Notes under the pieces: generated by a model
What the model saw: the letters and a program-made list of their open reading frames with translations, nothing else
Databases searched by the model: none
Told to the model about the DNA's origin: nothing
Translations under genes and position numbers: made by a program
In this document: positions 58,565 through 64,000 of the stretch, piece after piece
Layout of the letters: the number at the start of each line of letters is the position of its first letter
How positions within the stretch are numbered: the stretch's first letter is position 1
Origin: Chromohalobacter israelensis
GTDB lineage: Bacteria > Pseudomonadota > Gammaproteobacteria > Pseudomonadales > Halomonadaceae
Direction: 5' to 3'
DNA: 64,000 bases
Assembly (NCBI GenBank): GCA_000761475.1
Contig: JQNW01000009.1
Location: 112,218-176,217, forward strand

Positions 58565-59428
58565 ATGACGATATCGCCGGTGAACGACGAGGAAATACAA
58601 CAGGGAACGCTGTCGCGCGCGGACCAGCACTGCCGGTGGCGCCGCCTCGATCGACGTTCCGGTACGGGCAATGTGCTCATGCTGCATGGTGCCGGGGTGG
58701 CCGCCGACATGACCTGGGAACCGATGCTGCCTCACTTGACGGCCTGGCGTACCTTCCTGATGCCCGATCTGCGTGGCATGGGCGAGACGCGCGATCCCGA
58801 CGACGAGGAACGGGCCTTCTCGCTGGAGCAGGTCGTCGATGACGTTGCCGCCTTGCTCGACACCCATGACATCCCGCAGTGCGACGTGATCGGATATTCG
58901 TTCGGTGGGCTCGTGGCCATGCGTCTCAAGCAGCGTCTGGGCGCGCGTATCGGGCGGACCATGCTGCTCGAGCCGGCGCTGCTGGAGCGCGAGGACCATG
59001 CGACCATGCTGCGCGTGCGCGATGGATATGCCGATGCGGCTGCACGGATTCGCGAGGCCGCGACGCCGCAAGCCGGTATCGTGGCGTTTCTCGACCTCAT
59101 TGCGCCGCACCGCTCCCGCAACCCACGCGCCGAGCGCATGATGGTGACGCGTCTCGCGCGACGTCCCCTGGGATTCGCCAATGCGCTGGACTGCGTCACC
59201 CATGCCGTTCGCCGGCTGGATCGCGAGGCCTTGCTGGCGGCGCAGCGCGACGTGATGAGCGTGGTGGGGGGCAAGAGTCTCGCGGCTATGCAGGCGTATC
59301 ATGCCGAGCTGGAGCGCCGGCGTGCCGACTGGACGTACCGGCCACTGCCGGGGACCGACCATTCGTTGCCGTTCCAGAAACCCAGGCGGTTGGCGGCGCT
59401 GTTGCAGGAGGCAGCCGTGACATCGTGA
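58565..59428 (+). CDS. Alpha/beta-fold hydrolase
   Basis: A 287-residue hydrolase. Seen: L-H-G-A-G near residue 42, nucleophile G-Y-S-F-G-G with Ser112, and a C-terminal His in T-D-H-S-L-P-F near 270. ATG at 58565 has GAGG upstream; an earlier start would run into the pabB promoter region. Its stop is about 140 bp before the prp regulator start. Substrate unknown. Confidence 0.78.
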   Translation: MTISPVNDEEIQQGTLSRADQHCRWRRLDRRSGTGNVLMLHGAGVAADMTWEPMLPHLTAWRTFLMPDLRGMGETRDPDDEERAFSLEQVVDDVAALLDTHDIPQCDVIGYSFGGLVAMRLKQRLGARIGRTMLLEPALLEREDHATMLRVRDGYADAAARIREAATPQAGIVAFLDLIAPHRSRNPRAERMMVTRLARRPLGFANALDCVTHAVRRLDREALLAAQRDVMSVVGGKSLAAMQAYHAELERRRADWTYRPLPGTDHSLPFQKPRRLAALLQEAAVTS

Positions 59429-59440
59429 CGCCATTGAGGG

Positions 59441-59568
59441 TTGTCGACAATGGTGGTCGGGGTGATCTTGCCGATGTTCGCCGAAAGATGTAGAGAAGGC
59501 GGTCTCATCGCTATTGACCCGCAAGAAGTGGCTCACTACAGTGTGGTTAACTTTTTATTGTCGACAAT
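59441..59568 (+). promoter_or_regulatory. Two TTGTCGACAA operator copies before the prp operon
   Basis: TTGTCGACAA is found at 59441-59450 and again at 59558-59567 within the larger palindrome ATTGTCGACAAT (59557-59568), the second ending three bases before the gntR start. They are 117 bp apart, center to center. Their symmetry and place fit a dimeric FadR-type repressor binding its own promoter, perhaps with DNA looping. Confidence 0.7.
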
Positions 59569-59571
59569 TAT

Positions 59572-60333
59572 ATGGCTCTCTCTTCGTTTACCGACAACGC
59601 CACCGGCACCCCGGGTGGCCACGACGATCCTCCCGAAGTGCGCACGCTCGCCGAGCGTGTCTTCCAGCAGCTGCAAAGCGCCATCGTGCGGGGGGAACTC
59701 GCCCCCGGCGCCAAGATCACCGAGCCGGGCCTGGCCAAGGCCTACGGCATCTCTCGCGGGCCGTTGCGCGAAGCCATGCGCCGCCTGGAAGCGCACCGGC
59801 TGATCGAGCGCATTCCGCATGTCGGCGCCCGGGTGGTCAAGCTTTCCATGCGCGAGCTGCTGGAGCTCTTCGACTTGCGTGAAGCATTGGAGAGCATGGC
59901 GGCGCGTCTGGCCGCACGCCACATGACCGCCACGGAAATCGCCGGCTTGCGCGACGTGCTGGCGGTCCACGAGCGCCAGGAAGATCTGCAGCGCGACGAA
60001 GCTTATTTCCAGCGCGAAGGGGATCTCGATTTTCACTATTGCATCGTGCAGGGCAGTCACAACCGAATGCTGATGACCATGCTCTGCGACGATCTGTATT
60101 ACCTGGTACGCCTTTATCGCACGCAGTTCAGCGCCAACGGGGCGCGTCCGCAACGCGCCTTCGTCGAGCACCACCGCATCGTCGATGCCATCGAGGCCGG
60201 CGACGAGGAGCTTGCCGAGCTGTTGATGCGCCGTCACGTCAGTGCCTCCCGCGAGAACGTCGCCAAGCATTATGCCGAGGCACTCGAAGGCGAGGCCGGT
60301 CACGCCGATTCCGAGGAGAGGTCGACGCCATGA
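59572..60333 (+). CDS. GntR/FadR-family regulator of the prp operon
   Basis: A 253-residue regulator: winged helix about residues 25-90 ([10 protein letters not shown] and [13 protein letters not shown]), FCD domain about 105-230 with D-L-D-F-H near 162 and two further His. Its stop overlaps the prpB start (ATGA), so it is the first gene of gntR-prpB-prpC-prpD. GntR regulators in this position control 2-methylcitrate genes in Pseudomonas. The start has little SD and lies just after an operator palindrome. Confidence 0.87.
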   Translation: MALSSFTDNATGTPGGHDDPPEVRTLAERVFQQLQSAIVRGELAPGAKITEPGLAKAYGISRGPLREAMRRLEAHRLIERIPHVGARVVKLSMRELLELFDLREALESMAARLAARHMTATEIAGLRDVLAVHERQEDLQRDEAYFQREGDLDFHYCIVQGSHNRMLMTMLCDDLYYLVRLYRTQFSANGARPQRAFVEHHRIVDAIEAGDEELAELLMRRHVSASRENVAKHYAEALEGEAGHADSEERSTP

Positions 60334-61211
60334 GCCATCCCAGCCCTGGTACCCGTTTTCGCGCTGCGCTCGACGCGCATCGTCCCTTGCCGATCGTCGG
60401 CACCATCAATGCCTATACGGCGCTCATGGCCGAAAAGGTCGGGCATCCCGCGATCTATCTTTCCGGGGGCGGCGTCGCCAATGCGTCCTTCGGGCTGCCT
60501 GATCTGGGCATGACCACCATGAACGATGTGGCCGAGGATGCCCGCCGCATCACGGGAGCCTCGGAGGCGCCGCTGCTGGTGGATATCGATACCGGCTGGG
60601 GGGGAGCGTTCAATATCGCCCGCACGATCAAGGAAATGCAGCGCGCGGGAGTGGCGGCCGTGCACCTGGAGGACCAGGTCGCGCAGAAACGCTGCGGTCA
60701 CCGGCCCAACAAGGCCATCGTGTCGCAGCAGGAAATGGTGGATCGCATCAAGGCGGCGGCCGATGCGCGGCTGGACGACGACTTCTACCTGATCGCACGC
60801 ACCGATGCCTTCCAGAAAGAAGGGCTGGACGCTGCCATCGAGCGTGCCAATGCCTGTCTCGAGGCCGGTGCCGATGCCATCTTCGCCGAGGCCGTACACA
60901 GTCTCGACGATTACCGTGCGTTTTGTGCCGGGGTCAATGCGCCCATTCTCGCCAATATCACCGAATTCGGTGCGACGCCCTTGTTCAGTCAGCAAGAGCT
61001 GGCCGATGTCGGCTGTCGCATGGTGCTGTACCCGCTGTCGGCGTTTCGCGCCATGAATGCCGCGGCGCTTTCGGTGTACCGCAGCATTCGTGACAACGGC
61101 CATCAGCGCGATGTCGTCGACAAGATGCAAACACGCGAAGAGCTGTACGAGTTTCTCGACTATTACGCCTTCGAGCATAAGCTGGATGCCTTGTTCGATC
61201 GGGAGAAGTAG
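60330..61211 (+). CDS. prpB: 2-methylisocitrate lyase
   Basis: A 293-residue isocitrate-lyase-family enzyme that splits 2-methylisocitrate to pyruvate and succinate. Seen: Y-L-S-G-G-G-V-A near residue 45, D-I-D-T-G-W-G-G near 88 and the catalytic K-R-C-G-H-R-P-N-K near 123. ATG at 60330 has GAGGAGAGG upstream. Shorter than aceA at 30146, as expected for PrpB. Confidence 0.95.
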   Translation: MSHPSPGTRFRAALDAHRPLPIVGTINAYTALMAEKVGHPAIYLSGGGVANASFGLPDLGMTTMNDVAEDARRITGASEAPLLVDIDTGWGGAFNIARTIKEMQRAGVAAVHLEDQVAQKRCGHRPNKAIVSQQEMVDRIKAAADARLDDDFYLIARTDAFQKEGLDAAIERANACLEAGADAIFAEAVHSLDDYRAFCAGVNAPILANITEFGATPLFSQQELADVGCRMVLYPLSAFRAMNAAALSVYRSIRDNGHQRDVVDKMQTREELYEFLDYYAFEHKLDALFDREK

Positions 61212-61276
61212 GGCGATACCGGCGCCACCGGGCAGACACGCAGCAGCGACGACAATCCGACTCCAGGAGACACGCC

Positions 61277-62404
61277 ATGGCAGACAAGACGCCCAGCAGT
61301 ACCGGCCTGCGCGGCATGAGCGCCGGCAGCACCGCGCTATGCACCGTGGGCAAGGACGGTTCGGGACTCACGTATCGCGGTTACGATATCCACGATCTCG
61401 CCGAGCACGCCCGCTTCGAGGAAGTGGCATATCTGCTGCTCAAGGGCACATTGCCGACTCAAGACGAGCTCGACGCCTATGTGGCGACGCTCAAGACGCT
61501 GCGTGGTCTCCCCGATGCGCTCAAGACGGTACTCGAGCAGCTGCCTGCCGATACGCACCCGATGGATGTGATGCGCACCGGCTGCTCGGTACTCGGCAAC
61601 CTCGAGACCGAAGCGAGCTTCGGTGAGCAGCAGGCGCACTCCGATCGCATGCTCGCGGCGTTTCCGTCGATCATCAATTACTGGTATCGCTTCAGTCACG
61701 AGGGCGTACGCATCGACACCGAAACCGATGACGACTCGGTAGGCGGGCATTTCCTGCACCTGTTGCACGGCAAGCCGGCCTCGGAGCTGCATGCCCGGGT
61801 GATGAACGTCTCTCTGATCCTGTACGCCGAACATGAATTCAATGCCTCGACGTTCACGGCGCGTGTCTGTGCCTCGACCCTGTCGGACATCCATTCCTGC
61901 GTGACCGGTGCCATCGGCTCGTTGCGGGGGCCGTTGCACGGCGGTGCCAACGAGGCGGCGATGGACATGATCGAAAACTGGCAGACACCGGAAGAAGCCG
62001 AGCACGAGATCCTCGGCATGCTTTCCCGCGGTGACAAGATCATGGGCTTCGGGCACGCGATCTACCGCGAGTCCGATCCGCGCAACGCCATCATCAAGCA
62101 GTGGTCGAAGAAACTCGCCGAGGACGTGGGCGACAGCGTGCTCTACCCGGTGTCCGAGCGTGTCGAGGCGGTCATGTGGCGCGAGAAGAAGCTGTTCTGC
62201 AATGCCGACTTCTTCCACGCCAGTGCCTATCACTTCATGGGAATTCCCACCAAGCTGTTCACCCCCATCTTCGTGTGTTCGCGACTCACCGGCTGGTGTG
62301 CCCATGTCGCCGAGCAGCGCGGCAACAATCGCATCATTCGCCCCAGCGCGGATTATGTGGGACCGGAGAAGCGCGATTGGGTGCCGATGGAACAACGCGG
62401 TTAA
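61277..62404 (+). CDS. prpC: 2-methylcitrate synthase
   Basis: A 375-residue citrate-synthase-family enzyme condensing propionyl-CoA with oxaloacetate. Seen: L-T-Y-R-G-Y-D-I near residue 31, the catalytic His in G-P-L-H-G-G-A-N-E near 222, and G-F-G-H-A-I-Y near 258. CCAGGAGA precedes the ATG. Its place between prpB and prpD separates it from citrate synthase GltA. Confidence 0.95.
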   Translation: MADKTPSSTGLRGMSAGSTALCTVGKDGSGLTYRGYDIHDLAEHARFEEVAYLLLKGTLPTQDELDAYVATLKTLRGLPDALKTVLEQLPADTHPMDVMRTGCSVLGNLETEASFGEQQAHSDRMLAAFPSIINYWYRFSHEGVRIDTETDDDSVGGHFLHLLHGKPASELHARVMNVSLILYAEHEFNASTFTARVCASTLSDIHSCVTGAIGSLRGPLHGGANEAAMDMIENWQTPEEAEHEILGMLSRGDKIMGFGHAIYRESDPRNAIIKQWSKKLAEDVGDSVLYPVSERVEAVMWREKKLFCNADFFHASAYHFMGIPTKLFTPIFVCSRLTGWCAHVAEQRGNNRIIRPSADYVGPEKRDWVPMEQRG

Positions 62405-62457
62405 CGAGTGGCTTCGGGCTTCGCCCCGGTGATCAGTGACAAACGCAAGGACACGCC

Positions 62458-63942
62458 ATGAGCGCCAACGTCGAACAGAATCAACGTCCCGATTACGACA
62501 TAGAACTGCAGCGGATCGCCGATTACGTGCTGGAATATCGCGTGGAGAGTCGCGAGGCTCTGGAAACTGCGCGCCATTGCCTGATGGATACGCTGGGCTG
62601 CGGTTTGCTGGCACTGCGCTTTCCCGAGTGCACCAAGCATCTCGGGCCACTGGTCGAAGGCACGGTGGTGCCGCATGGTGCCCGTGTGCCCGGTACCTCG
62701 CTGCGCCTCGATCCGGTCAAGGCCGCATGGGATATCGGTGCCATCATTCGCTGGCTGGATTACAACGACACCTGGCTGGCGGCGGAATGGGGGCACCCGT
62801 CGGACAACCTGGGCGGCATTCTGGCGGTGGCGGATCACTTGTCACAAAAACGAGTGGCCGTGGGCGAGCCGGCGCTGACGATGCGTGACGTGCTCGACGC
62901 CATGGTCATGGCGCACGAGATTCAGGGCGTGCTGGCCCTGGAGAACTCCTTCAATCGCGTGGGGCTCGATCACGTGGTGCTGGTCAAGGTCGCCTCGACG
63001 GCCGTGGTCGCCAAGTTGATGGGCGCGGATCGCGAGCAGTTGCTGGCCGCGTTGTCGCATGCGTTCGTCGATGGTCAGAGTCTGCGCACCTATCGTCATG
63101 CACCGAATGCCGGATCACGCAAGTCATGGGCGGCGGGAGACGCGACGTCGCGTGCCGTGCGCCTGGCGGATATCGCCATGCGTGGCGAAATGGGCATCCC
63201 CGGTGTGCTCAGCGCTCCCCAGTGGGGCTTTTACGACGTGTCGTTCGCCAAGACCAACAAGGATCAGCAGTTGAAGCCGGAGGCGGAGCGTCATTTCCGT
63301 GTCTCGCAGGCGTACGGGTCCTATGTCATGGAGAACGTCCTGTTCAAGATCAGCTTCCCCGCGGAGTTCCATGCCCAGACCGCGTGCGAGGCGGCCGTTC
63401 TCCTGCACCCTCAGGTCAAGGATCGCCTGGACGACATCGACCGCATCGTGATCACGACGCACGAGTCGGCGATTCGCATCATCTCCAAGCACGGGCGTCT
63501 GGCCAATCCGGCCGATCGTGACCACTGCCTGCAATACATGACGGCCGTGCCCCTGGCATTCGGGCATCTGCAGGCGGAGCACTACGAAGATGCCTTCCAC
63601 GAGGCACACCCGATCATCGATCGGCTGCGCGACAAGATGGAGGTCGTGGAGGACGAACGCTATACCCGTGAATATCTCGAGGCGGACAAGCGCTCCATCG
63701 CCAATGCGGTCCAGGTCTTCTTCGTCGATGGCAGCAGCACCGAACAGGTCGCCGTGGAGTATCCCATCGGACATCGGCGGCGCCGTGCAGAGGGCATGCC
63801 GCTGTTGGAAGAAAAGTTTCAGGCAAACCTCGCGACACGCTTTCCGGCGCGTCGCTGCGACGAGATTCTGGCCTTGTGCACGTCGCAGGAGCGCCTGGAG
63901 AGCACGCCCGTCCATCGCTTTGTCGATCATTTCGTGATTTGA
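62458..63942 (+). CDS. prpD: 2-methylcitrate dehydratase PrpD
   Basis: A 494-residue MmgE/PrpD-family enzyme that dehydrates 2-methylcitrate to 2-methylaconitate. Seen: D-T-L-G-C-G near residue 44, D-Y-N-D-T-W near 100, S-R-K-S-W-A-A-G-D near 222, and a helical C-terminal region. The length fits PrpD rather than AcnD/PrpF systems. No acnD is present here. The gene ends 58 bp before the window edge. Confidence 0.94.
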   Translation: MSANVEQNQRPDYDIELQRIADYVLEYRVESREALETARHCLMDTLGCGLLALRFPECTKHLGPLVEGTVVPHGARVPGTSLRLDPVKAAWDIGAIIRWLDYNDTWLAAEWGHPSDNLGGILAVADHLSQKRVAVGEPALTMRDVLDAMVMAHEIQGVLALENSFNRVGLDHVVLVKVASTAVVAKLMGADREQLLAALSHAFVDGQSLRTYRHAPNAGSRKSWAAGDATSRAVRLADIAMRGEMGIPGVLSAPQWGFYDVSFAKTNKDQQLKPEAERHFRVSQAYGSYVMENVLFKISFPAEFHAQTACEAAVLLHPQVKDRLDDIDRIVITTHESAIRIISKHGRLANPADRDHCLQYMTAVPLAFGHLQAEHYEDAFHEAHPIIDRLRDKMEVVEDERYTREYLEADKRSIANAVQVFFVDGSSTEQVAVEYPIGHRRRRAEGMPLLEEKFQANLATRFPARRCDEILALCTSQERLESTPVHRFVDHFVI

Positions 63943-64000
63943 GCCAAAAACCCCTTGCGTTCACGGCGGCGGATCCGTAAAGTACGCATCCGCTGCCGGC
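63943..64000 (+). other. Region after prpD to window end
   Basis: 58 bp after prpD with no gene seen. GGATCCG and CGCATCC form a loose repeat; a terminator or the next promoter may lie at the edge. Confidence 0.3.

Overview
The window is GC-rich, densely coded chromosomal DNA from a halophilic gammaproteobacterium of the Halomonadaceae. A Chromohalobacter- or Halomonas-like organism is inferred from conserved gene orders (smr-prmB-aroC, hflD-mnmA-nudix-rluE, clpS-clpA-infA-bpt-aat-ftsK-lolA), acidic proteins, a PHA granule cluster, osmolyte-type catabolic genes and a uronate dehydrogenase of the type known in Chromohalobacter. No phage, plasmid, CRISPR array, rRNA or tRNA gene was seen. The only clear mobile element is one group II intron.

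Layout. 1-3.8 kb: uronate oxidation genes (galactarolactone isomerase, uronate dehydrogenase, an Ldh2-family reductase) with a FadR-type regulator. 3.8-7.6 kb: YgjV-like protein, AEC transporter with an unlisted 36-aa membrane protein just upstream, an alpha/beta hydrolase and a patatin phospholipase. 7.6-10.4 kb: Smr nuclease, prmB, aroC. 10.5-13.4 kb: small conserved protein, phasin, PHA synthase. 13.4-22.4 kb: an eight-gene minus-strand operon: Rieske oxygenase, SDR, betaine-type binding protein, GMC oxidoreductase, ferredoxin reductase, aldehyde dehydrogenase, class II aldolase and GlxA/AraC regulator. It looks like a complete catabolic route for an N-methylated or choline-like compound whose identity the sequence does not settle. 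22.6-28.2 kb: LysR regulator divergent from leuCDB, then asd. 28.2-30.1 kb: group II intron with its reverse transcriptase, sitting 3 bp beyond the asd terminator and 18 bp from the end of aceA.

30.1-37.8 kb (minus strand): aceA, GNAT, uL16 hydroxylase, purB, hflD, mnmA, nudix, rluE. 38-47.3 kb: clpS, clpA, then infA, bpt and aat on the minus strand, then ftsK and lolA. 47.4-52.6 kb: thiamine-binding protein, an argP/argO-like divergent pair, acyl-CoA dehydrogenase behind two PsrA-like boxes, AI-2E-family permease. 52.6-58.3 kb: trxA, cysB, cysH, FecCD permease plus ATPase, pabB. 58.5-63.9 kb: alpha/beta hydrolase, then the 2-methylcitrate operon gntR-prpB-prpC-prpD preceded by two copies of TTGTCGACAA.

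Together the region links carbon catabolism (uronates, propionate, fatty acids, a betaine-like compound, glyoxylate shunt, PHA storage) with conserved housekeeping genes. The most open biology is the Rieske/GMC/aldolase operon. Start codons were set by Shine-Dalgarno (SD) position and family length; all functions are read from sequence features without database searches.
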